This document shows positions 23,901-38,900 of a stretch of DNA of 64,000 bases, piece by piece (position 1 is the stretch's first letter; each line of letters opens with the position of its first letter). Position numbers and translations under genes: made by a program. The notes below the pieces were generated by a model. That model had not been told where the DNA came from and searched no databases. It was given only the letters and a program-made list of their open reading frames with translations. This DNA is from Todiramphus chloris collaris. Its lineage: Eukaryota; Chordata; Aves; Coraciiformes; Alcedinidae. The DNA lies in NCBI GenBank assembly GCA_025345505.1, contig JANVCC010000018.1, positions 57,247,341-57,311,340 of the forward strand, in the 5' to 3' direction.

Positions 23901-26900
23901 ATTTTACCCCTACAGTCCATCATGCCACCCAGATATGCTATAGCCTAATTTACATAGGCATTAGAAATAAAAAAACCAAGTCAAATGGAAAGTAAAACAT
24001 TTTCCATTTAGTTCTGGAAAGAGACTCAAATTATCCTATGGTATGAGGATTATCTAGCCAGAGTAATGCCAAGCCATCACTGACTCAGTATCTTGTTGAC
24101 CTTTGGGGGTACTTCTGATATACTTTAATCTTGATTTTAAAGAAATTAAGGTAGGTGCTTCTTCTTAAGTTTAAATTAGCCAGAAGGTTCCACAGATAAT
24201 GAGGAGGGGATGGGCAGAAAGTAGCCACAAGTTAATTCTGAACATTTAAACAGAAGCCTTTTTTTAAAAGCAAGAAGGAATGCATAATTCAATTTCTAGG
24301 TTTCAAACTTTGTATTTTTGTAAGGTAGGAGAGAAATTGGTCATTCTCTGCTTCGGGAGGAAAAAAGGCCACCTTTTCAACCCCTCCCAAACCAGGTCCA
24401 ATTTAAATACCAGGCTTAGATAAACAGCATCAGTCACTTATCAACAACAGTTTTAGGATTACGTACTGTATTATACAACTTTTCTCTGATTTCATATAAC
24501 CATAGCTTTCACTCTAAACCCCTCAAGATACAGTTACTGCACACACAATACATATAACACACAATATGCAAGAGAGACACAAAAAATAATGATTTGGCAT
24601 GCAGCATAAAATACTTCCTTACTGAAACCTTACAGAAGAAATTGATCTGTACACATTTTGTAACTGAAAATCATGGTATTATGTACAGAAGGAGACAATA
24701 CACATCCTGTCCAAAATCATCACTCCCGTGATACTGTGACCTGACACAGACAAGTCTGAAAGTTGACCAAAAGCCAACATACAGTAGCAGTGGCATTTTT
24801 TTGTTTGTTTGTTTCTGTTTGTTTCTAGAAACAAGGGCATGTGCAAAGGAATGTAGCCATAAGACTATGGCTAGAACTTAAAACAAGAACTAATTTATGA
24901 GCATTTATTTGAAGAGCAGCAATGTGACTTTCTCACAATTACTCACAGGCAATGGATGATGGTCCGGCCCTCCCCTTCTTCACATTCCTCTTGCCATTTT
25001 TCAACCTGGAGAATTAACTTCAAAAAGGATCTCTTGGAAGCTGGTACATCTCTGTGAGAAGCCCATCCCAAATACTGGAATTGCTGCACCATCAGATAGC
25101 CCTCCTGTGGCTGAGGGAAACCAAAGAGCATTAGGTCAATAAGGCACCTTTACATCTTGGTTTAGAAAGCAAAAATATCAAACTAACATGAAATCTAAGT
25201 GTTTATTTTATGGACAGATTCCAACATATATATACTTTGCATGGTAGGGTCTCCCTTAATTTGTATCACTTGAGCTCAAGGAAGACGTCAAAAAAAGGAA
25301 AAAAGGGAACATTGAAAAGAACATCATAGTTTATCAATCTACAGTTTATAAATCAACTAATGTAATCTATCCTGACTTCTTCTAAATTGACAAATTCACA
25401 TGTCAAGGATTTTTTATCCTTAACATCAATAAACATTTAAAAACATCACTGTTAAAGTCTTAGACCTACAGAAATGAAGAGACATGCCTTTGGATGCCAT
25501 GCATGAACTGACCCCATTATAAATAAACAACAAGTAATACTGGTGCACAATTATGACTGTTTTCCTTGAAGTCTTCCCTTTTTGCAAGACTATGATAATA
25601 TGAGAGCCTTGCAACAAATCTCTGGGCCTTCCATGTGCTAAATGCTACAAAGGGAGAGCTTTGAACAGAATTAGTCTGTCACAAGAAAGGCCTCAGTAAA
25701 GAATAAATAGTCTATTCAGTTTCTTGGAGTTGAAGAAGTCAAAAAGGAGTAGAAACATGGATTTTAGAAAAGGAAGAACAGAACAGAGAGATATTTAGAA
25801 GCAAGGTGTGAAGACAAAAAGGCATGGGAGACAGAAGTAGGTGAGTAGAAAACCAAAACGTTTAAAAAAAAAAAAAAAAAAAGGAAAATGAAGAAGTGAA
25901 AAAAAAATGAACAAAGTAAAAAGGAGGAAATCTTAAAATACAACAAAAAAAGCGGTATTGCGTAATATTTGCCAGTGTGCCTACACCTTAGCTTCCTGTA
26001 TCTCCCAAATAAGGTATGAAGGGATGAAAATGTTTTTCTTATCTCTGAATATAAGCAAATAAAAGAATGGATAAAAGTCAAACAAAAACTGATCTCTACA
26101 CTTTGAAAAATGAAAATGTGACCAAAACAAAATAAAAAACCACAAGAAATCTCTTTATACACTGTAATCGGTTTTCCCCACAGCTATTCTTCAAATTAAT
26201 GAAAGTTAAATGTATACTCAAAGTGGCAGTTGGTGCTGTGTAAATTCAGTATTGGATGAAAGATACAACGTAGTAATAGTAAGTAAAATAGGGATTCTTG
26301 GTAAACTGCATGTATAACAGTAGCAAAAAGATCTGGAACTCTTTACATGTGAAGACATAAGTGATTCAAAGAGGTGAGCTAAAGGAGGAGACACTGCGTG
26401 GCAAACAGGGCTTGAGAAGATGCTGAGATACAGTGAAACGCTATGGGACAGCAAAAAGGATGGTGCAAGGTGTGAAAGAGCTGACAAGAATGCAAGACTG
26501 ACACTGCTACAGAAGTTGAGAAAAAGATGACAAATGCTGGCTGAGGCACAGTGGTGCAGAGGCATTCAGAGGTAGAGGAACTTCCAGAGTTTTTTCACAC
26601 CCTGCTTTGTAGGGGGCCACAATCCTCCTTTTATGTTGTGGTTTTCACATCTCACACTGAGAAGGTGTTGGTTGTATAACAAGCCTCAGTGCTCCTGTTC
26701 CTGATTCACCACAGAAAACATCTCACACAAATTACAAATTAAATACCTGTCACTACATCTTCATTACAGGGTTATTTCTTTCACTGTACACCGAACAAAC
26801 AGAATACTTCTCATACATCATCTACTCATCAGGGAGAACGCCACAGAAAAGTTATTCACTGTATGTCTCTCTCTGCTTTGTGTGTAGCTATAGAAAAATA

Positions 26901-29900
26901 CTAGAAATTAGAATTGGATGCTTGACTGACTCTTTTCTGGGTGATGTCTTAAGAACATTAGTATTTTACAAATACTCAAAATGAAAAACCACAAGAGCCT
27001 AGAGAGCATTAAAAATGACATATTTTTCTGCTACATATTGTTGCAATAATGCTTACTCTTGTCAGATTGCATATCCTGAAAATTCGGTTTATGACATCAC
27101 AATCCATTGAACACGACATGCATTCCACTTGGATGGGACCGTACCGCAGTATCCCCTCCTCAGGCCAGTATTGTGGGCAGCCCTGCACCAGAGCAAAACA
27201 GGCATCATTAAATGCTAAGTTACAACTTGAGCATTGCCTTAATCCACTGCAGACATCTCACCTATGCAGACATGCTCACATTTGCTGAGCAACTAGTGTT
27301 AATTAGTTGCTGTAAAGCAAAGAGTAACTGTGAAGTCACTGCACTGCTCTACATTTTGATCATGTAGTGGATCCAAAGCGATTAAAGCATGCGATGGCAC
27401 ATGAAAAACTCAAGCCCCAAACTCACCTGTGCTAAGTCGACTTCATTTAACATCACAAGAGAAGTACAGCCGTAGTCATACACTAATCTCCAGAAATCTT
27501 TCACAGTGTTTGGTAAAGGATGTTGTGTGACAATGAAAGCTGCTGGCTGCCTGTAGCTCTGTAAAGGTAAATGACTTTATTAGCACTGGCAGAGGAAGCA
27601 CTTAATAACTTCCACTCCGACACTGCAATAGAAAAAACATATAAATAGAACAAAGCTGCAACATCAATTACACCAGATTTCACCAAAGCTGATGCTAAAA
27701 ACACGTTACTGTCTCCAGTAAGAACAAAGAGGTTACTGTGCTGTGGTCTGCCTTCTGCTTTGTTACAGGCCAAGCCCTGTTTCACTTCAGATACGCACAG
27801 AACACTGAAGATGCTTTTCAGGGTTCTGCTGAGCTGTGGCTTGGGCAAATGTGCTCCAGGTACTGTATCCAGGAGACTAAGCAGGAAACCTTCTCCCCGT
27901 GCTGCAGAAACGGGTGCAGAGGTCTCAGACCGTCACCCCATCCACAGCAGGTTACATGTGAGCTCTGTGACCAAACCAGGGACTAAGCTCAATCGCATAT
28001 TCCGTTTCGATGTCACAGCCACAGGGTCACTGACAGAACTGACATTCAGGATTACTGGGTCCTGTTTCCAGCAGAAAAGCAGCAGTTAAATAGCAAAATA
28101 ATATTTCCTGTCATGACAGTAGATTCCATTTTCTGTATGCTGCTATATACTCAACTGCAAATAGGAAATTCCAGCCTTATTGTAAGTTAGCTGAGATATG
28201 ACTAATAGTAGAGAGGCTGCTTCTCTCCAGCTTACATGGTACAAGCAGCAAGCAGAAGAGGAGAGATCAGAAGTTTTTTGCAGGCAATTTGCAATTATGC
28301 ACAGAAGAGTTTTGCAGTGAAGGAATACAGATATGAACTGGCAAGGAAGCACCAACAGGTTAAGCAGAGAAACAGTGTAAGATAGTTAATATTGTTGTAG
28401 GCAGAAAAGATTGTAAATCACTAGTTTGAACATGAAGTGCTGGGACTGCTGTATGCAATGCAGAGGTCCCTGTGTTTAGCACCCGTGCTGGTACCAAAAG
28501 CAGTTTGGCTGGTTTTCTTCTCTGGAGTAATTTAACCTAGGAGGAAGACCTGCTAGGGCAGCTAAAATACTTTTGGTACGGAAGCTTGCTTGCTTGAAGG
28601 TTGATATGAGGGACTTTCATGTGCAACGTATCGACATATCCTCAAAGAGCGTAGTGTGAGGCCCAGAAGGAAAAAAACCCAACAAAACTTTTACCCTTTT
28701 TACCTGCTGTAAATTGTGAAGATAACAAATGAATGTCTTTGCATCAGTACTTATTTGACAACAGAATAAAGAGGCACTTTTTTTTTTTTTAACCTGTGTT
28801 TTTCTAATGCAGGAAGCATATTGGGGTAGTAGCAGCTTGTGTCCTACTTCCTACATCTGCCCAGGGAGTAAAGAGAAACAACCTATATTGATTCTTCCTT
28901 TGTGTTTTTAAGAAATAAAACATGTAATAGATGATATTTTTTTATTTCTCTTCCCCATTGTTTTTGGTCTTTCCTGAGATGAGAGATTGTACTGAGTTTG
29001 AGACGATCACATTTTCAAAAAGAACATGCAGGAGATCTGCTGTCATACTGGAAAGCAGACACCTTCTTCTAGGACCACAGGGACAAGTACATTGTGGAAA
29101 GGGCAAAGTTTCCACTTAGGTTTTGCTATTGAAAGTCCCTTTTCCTTGCCCAGCAGTGGGGTTCCCCTCTCTGAATAAATGTCTTAAAAAAAAAAAAACA
29201 TTAAGAGAAAGGGCAAGAAAATTCTTTATTACCCAAAGCTTTAACCCTGTGCTTACAGCCTTGTTATATGCCTTGATTGTACTATATTGCATTCTTTTTT
29301 CTGCTGCTTTTTTTCCTTTTATTACTACCATTTCTCTCTTTCCTTACTTGCCTCTGATTACTCATTGTTAATACATTGCTTGGTTCCTGTCCCTGCCTGC
29401 CACACACTGTTACACACTAAAGAGTCCTCCTGCCACCCAGCCGTTCAGCCTGCACTGTCTCCCCTTCTGCCCAAACCACACTCCTCTATGCAGCTGTGTT
29501 GGTTGGTCCATAGCACATCAATTTTATCCAGGTGCTCCATGTAATTTTAACTGCTATTCTAAACAAATCTGGTTGCTACCAAAATTCTGCTCACTGCTCT
29601 AATTCATTCATTCATTCAGCCCCGGTGACTTCCTAATACATTGGTCTCACACATGCTACTCCTCTATTTTCCTGGCACAATAGCTACTTGTGAGATTAGG
29701 GACAGCATTTTGCTAGCAGTTCAAATGTGTCCTGCACTAGGGCAGGCAGAATTCCAGGATGAATATATCACTCAGTCCTGATGTTTTCTGCAGCTATTTG
29801 CCATTTTATTCCAGAATCTCTTCTTGACAGCAAAGTTTCTGATAGCACTTAATTTTTGAGGAAGGGGAGATGCTCCTGGAAATCAGGCCACTTACTTATT

Positions 29901-32900
29901 TTCTGTAAAGGTGGCTTTACGAGCCTAACTTTGGAAATGCTAATATGCAGGCACAGGCAGTTATCTGACAGCACCTGTGATGAACTGCTGTATCGATCAG
30001 ACACCTATAAGCAGGCTCACCTTCATGTTTCCCATTAATTCACCTTTTCCCCTGACAATACTTCTGTCACTCAAACTTCAACTTTAAAGAGTTGCAACTC
30101 ACATTATGAACAAAACCCCAACACTGTCACCAAACATGGGAAAGAAACAGCTTTTTTCTCATTCCTTCCCCTGTCTCTCCTGTCTATATATAGACATTTT
30201 TATAAAATAGAGACAGTAACCTCATGCTCAGGTAGGTAGCATTTACTGCCTCACAAACAGCAGATTTTTGAGATCCTGCTGAGATTTGAAGGGCTGGAGA
30301 CTACAGGTTTATATAATGCTGTTGAAAAGGGGAGATTTCCAGTGGGTCCCCCAAGGATGCAAAAGACAAAAGATAACAAACCTTCTGAACAATCAACACA
30401 AGCTAGTGTGGCTTTTTACCCATTCCCCCCACCTCCCCTTCTTCATTAGGACTGTTTTACCATGCACTACAGTAAGAAAGAATTACCCTTTCTTAAACCA
30501 GCAAGGGTGCTCTCTCATATTACACAGCTTTTCACGGCACGCTACGCAGACAAAGAAGATAGTCTCTTACGTCCATAAGAGCAGCATTGATGTAGTTGCT
30601 GCTCTCCCCATCAATGGTAATTAAGAAAGGCAGACATCTGTCAGGTGGCAGCATATCCATGAAGCGGTTCTTGTCATGGTTCCTTGGCAAACAGGCTATG
30701 CTGCAGTCCTCCGCTTGCAAGCGAGGGGTCACAGAATTCAGGGTCTAACGGAGAGAGGACGATCGCTTTAGCACACTGAACTAGCAGACAATGGCCTCGA
30801 GATTTCCCAAATTTTAATGTAAAATGTTGCAATATGGGAAAATGTTGAGGCATTAGCAAGAAGACATCAGCAAGTAAGAGCTCCTAGCTGTTTGATGGAC
30901 ATGGTGGGGCTTTTCAATAGGGGTTAAGCTGCAGGTCTAAAAGGCACTCTATGTATCACTGAACAGATTCTGCATGACACCATTCCCTACAAATGGAATA
31001 AAACAAAGAGGATACTTTGGAGCCCTAAAGTGCTTATGTCTTTACTGGGCAAATGCAAGCCAAAACTCTCTGTGGTTCCTAGTCAGTGCTCTTTATTCCA
31101 GACAGATATTTACTGCAATTCTAGTCAACAGAGGATGTTCCATATTTGAAACAACTTTGCAAAGCACATAAACATGGGGTCTTTATTTTGCAGACTAAAA
31201 GTAAGGGACCAAATGCTATAAACATGATATGAAAATCCTTTCCCTTAAAATAAATTAAATAAATAAAAAATATTGCTGACACATGAAGCGTTAGTAGGAA
31301 CTGTGAATACCTGAAACTCATCTTTGAGATGTGAAGAGTTTGTCTGAGAGTCTATTCTAATCATATCAAAATAAGCAGCTTTGAATTCACAGACAGGAAT
31401 GGCAGTTTCTCCACACAGGCAAGCTTCTAGAATGGCATCATGAATAAAGATGTACTGCTCCTACCAAATTAGGCAAAGAAACAAAAATTATAGCTATTAA
31501 AAACAACAGATCTTTCCTTATTTTAAGATAAACAGATCTCCTGCACACAGTAAAACTCATTCAAAGTAGTGTCCATCAATCTATTACATAAAGCTTTAGT
31601 ACAAATGCAGTCTTGTCCTAATTGGGATGCAGTTGACATGGATGTTTTCTTCAGAAGCAATTTAAATTCAGTAAAACTTAACAGAACAGGCATGGCAATT
31701 TATTTAAAGTGAAGTTTTCGGTTTTCTTGTGGTGCTTTGGGGTTTCTGCCTATATGTCAGTGACTTGCTGGCTTTACTAATTTTGGTGGTTTTTTTATAT
31801 ACTATAATACTAGCAGAAAGAAAATAAAAAGAGAGTTGAAAAGGGAGAGTGAAATGGACATAAAATTCACAGGTTAAGTCAAATTATGAATACAGTAATT
31901 GGAGATAGCTGAAAACCAGTGTCAACCTGCTGAAATGACAACTTCAGGTTCCTGGAAATGCTTATACCAGCAGTGGGGAGAGACATGACAGACAGGACTA
32001 ATGTAAGGTCTTACCTAAAACAAGGTCCTTGTTTTCTTTTAGTTATAAATTTAGGTGCGCACTTGTTTTATGTGAAGACTGAAAGAACCACCAGGATTGT
32101 TGTACCATCCTGGTTCTGGGTGCTGCTTGCATTAAGCAATGCTACCTGATGGAGATAACCCTCCAACAGGGATGCTCCCTGCTCTTTTCAGAGTAACAGT
32201 GAAATTTTGACCTAGCATGTTTCAGAAAGCATCAGGTGCTTTGATGGTAAACTGCTGTACCTCTGTCTGTACCATGTTGATGCGACGGGACCGTAAGGCT
32301 TTGACGCAGTTGTAGATATCCACAACACCTTCTCTTTCTGCCATATCTAACATGATATCAATCACAATATAACAACCTGTCCGGCCGGCACCAGCACTAA
32401 AAAGAATCAGTAAATGCTGTTAGCAATAGTCCCATGAAAACACCTAGAAACTTTAAAAAAACATTATGGAGAGCATTTTTACAAAGTCATTCAGTTCTTT
32501 CATCACAACGACTATCTAATTTTTATATTCTCTCCTTCTGTTCATAGTGCTGTTTAAATATTCTGGTTACCCAAAACAACCTTTTAAAATCAGATTTGAT
32601 CCAAGTAACAGCAAAAAAAATTAAATAACTGTTTCCTCCTTTTATCACCCTAATCAACACTTGAAGTAAAAAAGAAAAGTTAGTTAAACTGAAATCTGAA
32701 GGACGATTCAGCTCATGCACTTCAAAATATGACAGATCTTGTTTTTATTTAATAAGACTAAGAATGATGTTTTTAGTGATATATTACAAGAAGAAACTCA
32801 AGTGTGTGTTTTACCAGCCAAGCTTTAAGCTTGTTCAGGAAGCACATTTGACACTACCCAGAAGAATCTCTCTTGATTTATATTGGTTTTACATAAAGCT

Positions 32901-35900
32901 ATGGACAGTTTTTGCACAATGAATTCTTAAAATCTGTAAAGTCTGAGTAGCTTTATCTACAGAATGCAATTAAAAATTCATTGGTGCTGAAAGAACATTC
33001 TCTTTGCCAAAGGACTGTGTCCCAGCAACATAAACCCTGTGAAGCTTGCAGAGGAAAACCAACATTCTGCATTTGTTGCCATTACTTCTTTCCATCTTCC
33101 TTCATCTACTTGCTTACTTTGATTTAAATTGATCATCTGTTCAGATGTTATATGCTACACCATGCTATCAAAGCAGCTATATCTACACATATTCTTGAAT
33201 GCTGTCACAAAATTGTTGTAGGATACCTAAAATGATAGCCTGAAGTATCTTATGATTTAGCTGGTGCAGCTTTGGCAGGAAAAAAAAGAAAATCTCTGGC
33301 TATTTATTTCCTATTCAGGAAAAGTATACCAGAATCTGGTTATTTTCAAGCATTTCTGTAGACAGCCAAATCCTACTGCACTGTGAATTAGGGAAGTCAC
33401 AAAGGGAACAAAGAACCAAAACACTTCATACTGGTGGATGCTTCACAAGACACCACTGTTAAATAATCTCATACACAGATGTGGAAAAAAAAAAAATCAG
33501 ACTGCCTCTTTTGTACACACCTGCAATGGACAACAATAGGTCCTGCACTAGGAGGGTTAGATAATTTGACTCTCCGAATAAAGGAAAGTAGGCCTGTGGC
33601 ATTGTAAGGAACTCCATGATCTGGCCAGCCAGTGAAATGAAACTGTTTGACTTCACGGATTTCATTGTAGCCCCTCTGTAAAAGGTTAAAAAAAAAAAAA
33701 AAAGGTTACAAAATGTGAAGTATTTCATAGACTAGATATTCCCTGACTCAAATAATGATAACACACACTGGTAGAATATACATGCTGCTTTCTTCAGTTC
33801 ACCAATTATTTAAAGCAAAGACCATGTGAAGCTTAAAGATGTCATTTTTTTTTTCTTTTTGAAGTTCCTAATTTTTACTTTTGCCATCAAGTGGGCTAGT
33901 TTTGTCTCTTTTGATTTTTTTTTGTTTTAATAGGCTTGGATGTAATTTGCATAGCTTTTCAGGGGTTTTGCTAATTAAGACAATGGCCTGCTACATTTAC
34001 AGGCAAGTATAATGATTTACCTGAACACCACAACTGTATCACTTACATTGAGCTCACAGAGTTTGTTCTTTGATTAAGTGAGACTGATGCAGCAGCATTC
34101 AGGGCAGAGTGAATGGAGATGAATGACAGGCATGACTCATAACCCGGTACCTGAGCTCAGCTCAGAAGTGCGGCTACAGAGAAGAAGTGATTGTCAGAAA
34201 GGGGAGGGTAGCAGTCATCATTTCTGGGGAAATTCAAAATCCCACAGTGAGACGCTTGTTTGGATAGTGCTGATGCAATGCATTACTCCCACGGTGGGGT
34301 AAAGCTGCCTACACTGTGGACCTGCTAACCAGACAGAGAGAGTTGGTATTGTACAGGAACATGCACAGGGACAGCCTCCTCCACACTCCTTGCTACCGGG
34401 GAACAGTATTTTGCCGAACCCTGTGACAATGTGCTCACCCTTCCCAGAGTGAAGGTCCTGACGACGTACTCCGCAAGGGGCTCCATCTCTACACAGGTCA
34501 CTTTGAAGTCCCCATAAACTTCTGTGTCATCAGGCCAGTACTTGTAACACTTCACCTAAATAAAAATGGAATTGCATTTTACACCAAAGAAAGATTAAAG
34601 CTTGAGGATACATTACTGCATGTGTTGCATTACACCACGTTCATTTCCAAAACGACCAGTCACTTATGTGGCTTGTCATGCATGGCTAATGGCTGCTCTG
34701 TCAAGTTAAGCACCAGCTACAAGGAGTTTCCACTGCTTTACACAGCTGTACTTAGATGCCAAATTTATTTCTATATGAGCATTTATATTATTTTTTAGTG
34801 CTGAGCTATGGAATACATTTCCACTTATGTTAAACTGGGATACATTTCATATTAGTAATCAAACTGCTGCAAGTAAACCCAGATACTTTATATTACTCCC
34901 AGAGGGATGTGTTACTGCTAAGCTGCAAATAATTTGCTGATTCCTAGCCACTGATACAGAAGCACGTTTGTTTGCGAGTCCACTTACTCTGTTCATTTGA
35001 GCGACAATACACAAATCTATTTTGCTGAGATACGAATTTCAAATTTAGACAATTCTTCACTACTCATGAAAGTATCACACAGCATCAGTTTTCTTCAGAG
35101 TTAATTAAGTTAAATCATCTTCTTCTTCAGAAGTTAGCTTTGGTTCTACACAATACCATAATGGCAATAATGTCTGGACTCACCCCCTTCCCCTCCTCTT
35201 GGGGTGAAGGGTTGTGCTTCACAATACTCCTACATTCTGCTGCTAGCATGTCTTGTCAGCAGGTTTTTCTTTAGGTTTGTAGCATTTTAAAAAGAAAAAT
35301 TAAACAAAAACTTACTCTCCCAACTTCCACTAAATTTGTGACCATCACAACGCAAGCTGATTGCTCCTGCCATATCATTCTCCAAAAGTCATACACAGTC
35401 TCGTGAACCGGACCTGTAAGAAAAAATTCCAGGTAATATTCTGAAAAAAATAACAGTCCAAGTGAAGGCTAAAAATAAAATCCAGTGCTTTTCAGAGCTG
35501 AAACACATGAACACACTAGCTCAAAGATGAAAGCTTCGTGAAACCACATCATTGTACTATCATGCTAGTTTCCAGACTGTATTGTTATTTCTAACCAATG
35601 CTGAATCTTCTCAGTTTAACTGAATTACCACTTGAAAGAAATTAATAGCAGGTGTTTCGTACAGCGAAATGGCAGTAGTTGCTTGAAAACTACAAGAACA
35701 CTGCAATGCGTGACTACATCTGTAGTTACATTTCTAGCTTTGTTTTACGCTTGTTAAATACAATGTGTTGAGTCTGAGTTTCTTCAGATGTTAACTGAGG
35801 AGATGCCCACACCAGAGTGAATTATCAGTCAGGAGGACCAGTGGTACATGTCCTCTGCATTTACCATCTAGCTCCTGGCAAAGTACGCAAGCAGAGTAGG

Positions 35901-38900
35901 TGCATACATTTCCCACTGAAGGGTATTTAAACTAACTTAACTACTTTTCTGTGAAGGAAATGAGGAGCACTTGTTTGAGCTTTGTCTCCTGCTCTGCTGC
36001 AGAGACAAGACACATTCAGTTGAGCGACAGAGGCTTTTACCCTGTTATAATCATCTCAAAAAACAGCTCCCTGACCACCATCCAGCAGTAGTATAAATAT
36101 TATGGTATATCACACACATCTGAAGACTCAGCCGTATTCCTTCATATGCTAGATGTAATATGTAGTAATAAAGTTTTGTGGCCTTTATACAGTACTATGT
36201 GTAATCATTTACATAGTAAAACAGAAATAAAACACAAATGTAGACTTCACTGCCATAGAGAGACCTGTTTAGATGGCACTTACAGACACACACAAAAAAC
36301 ATGGTCAGAAATTTGAGCATCCTGCTTTAAAACAAACCTTTAGTTTGTCTTTTCCTGTATGCAGCTATAATCAATTGAGGGCACAAGTAACAAGGCATTT
36401 TCAGCCAGCTATCTGATTATACTCACAGATCAAATAATGACACATCTAAATCTAATTAATTTTACTTTAATTCATAGCTTCTGATATTTCAGTGCAATCT
36501 TAGACTAATCTGTTTGGTTTTAGAGGTGTTTTATCAGAAATACAAAATGAATAATTTCCACAGAAATTCAATTTTTTCCTTTAACTCCTCTTTTTATTAG
36601 CATGTTGTTATATGATAAAGATTTCCCACACTACTTCCTACAAAGAGGCTTTGTCCTTCTCTACCCTTACTTTACCCAGATTTTCTGAGATAGCGTTTAA
36701 TTTATCATCACTATCTTCACCATCTGCATTCTGGACTAAACCTGAGAAAGTAAAATCAGAGGTTGGAAATGTAATTTCCAGTAAAATAATACATGAGGGA
36801 AGAAAAATGCCTAAGGCAGTCGAAACTGTTCTCTTCTCTGTCCACATGGCTCTCTTCTCTACTCATCTTTATAACTACAAATCATAGCAGCGGCTTCTGA
36901 CTTTTTCAGATGAATTTATCACTGAAAGAGTACCTCAATAGCTAATTAACATGATAAATTAGTGCTATTTTTGCATTTATTCACATTCCACCTGAATGTG
37001 CTGTTAATTTAACATAACACAACACGACAACTCACAATATTGGATATGTTTATTTTCATCTACTTCCATTTTACCAAAACAGTGCTGGACAACACAGAGA
37101 ACACTTGTTCAGTTTGATTAATGCTGGCAGATACTTACCTTGGGTTGCAATGTAGTGACTTGGTCTCTGATATCCCTAGAACAGCAATATAAGTTGGTTT
37201 GAGTGCCATATTACCATCAGAGAGGGGAAAATAAAAGCATAAGGGTACTACAGAACTCTTATCTCTAGACAACGTTTTCAGAACAAACCAATATTTAAGA
37301 GCAGCATGAAGCTCAAAACCTAAAAAAACAGTCAGTACTGAAAAGGTTTGAATGACAACAGATAAAATGGAAAGAAGAACATCTGACTTGAACAAACATT
37401 GTACTGTACGAGGAAGGAGTATTCTAGACAGGTCCCTTGGGCCTAAAAATTAGTCTTCCCCAGCCAAATACATTGCAGCATTTATCTAAAATTTAGTAAA
37501 AATTGTCTTTGCCACCAAGTTGTCTCAATAGTTGATCTATGTTCCTGGCTTATCCAATATGAAAATACACACACCTTTTGTTATCTTCTAAGTACAGAAT
37601 TACTGTAAGGCACAAAGAGGTATATACTCAAGCCATAACTAACAGAGACAGAGCTGGACACTGTGGTGTATGCACAGAATCAAGGTCCTGCTGCAGTGGA
37701 ATCTTCTGCAAAATATTTAGCGCTCTTGCACAAACTGTGCTTCAGTTACACTGTACATGATACACACAAGTATATACACGTACATAGATAGATAACCCCT
37801 ACACGACTAAGCCTTTCCAGTTAGCTGGGTCTATGCCAATGCTAGCAGTACTGTACAGCTTTAATCATCTGCACAAAAACTACAAGACAAAATGCTGCTG
37901 CTCTTGAGGAAATAATTCAGAACACATTCTGACCAGCACCAGCAACATTAGTTACAAAGAAGGAGGAAACTTTAGCATTGCTGGTGAAAAAGCAATACAG
38001 AACTTCACAATGTGCAAAAGTTAAAGAGATAGCTCCCATTTATTTTCCTGGTTTTATTAGGCCACATGATTCAACTACTGCATTACAGGGGAGCATGAGT
38101 TCTTGGATCCCTGGTATTCACAAGATGCTACTAAAGTGAAGGATTTCAATGTAACCAAAGAGTTTATATCCTTTGCCACGGACTGCTTCATTATCCCATC
38201 TGAGGAAAGGCCACCTTCCTCTGGGGCTGGATACTTCTGGGTGTCTTATCCTTGGCTTTACAAGAAACCAAGATTGCATCAAATGACTAAAAAAAGTTAT
38301 CCTGGAGTCATTAACATCATGCCCCAGCTTCAAATTCTGAAAGTGAAACCTGTGCTAAACTGTTTTATACTCAGTAATGCTTTCCAGAAGACGGTAAAAG
38401 TGTCCCTTTAAAATTGCAAAGTGCCCATTTTAACGTGTAGCTTTCCTGTCAGGTTATAATGAGATTCAATTTACTCCTAAATAAGAGAAACAACATTCTC
38501 AAGGAACTGGAATTATTACAAATCTCGGAAGTTTTCTTGTTTAAGGCCCCAGGCAAAATATCACAGGCCTAACACTTCACAAAGTTTGCTATGTGAAACC
38601 ATAAAAATAAATACAGCAATATACTTGGAGCTAAATTTTATGATCTGGAAAGTCATGAGGGTCTTAAGTAATTTATCATCTAATGGTGGACAGGAAAAAT
38701 TAATAAGGTGCAATTATAAAGAAAAGTAACCAAAGCCACGCACTTTAAAAACACTTGTACTAGCTATTTCAGTGTCTTTCAAATTAATTTGGAATTACTT
38801 TAAATACAATGACTTGTTTATTCCCAAGGCATTAATTAGATAAAAGCTCTGTTTTGTTAAGTTGAAACACCTGGCAGAATTGTTCAAATTTCCTGTTTGT

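Noticed and set aside
25764..26565. Two long hydrophobic minus-strand frames in a PTPRK intron
   Set aside because: They derive from A/G-rich sequence read as T/C-rich codons, with poly-Phe and poly-Leu/Ser runs. They have no splice support and no similarity.
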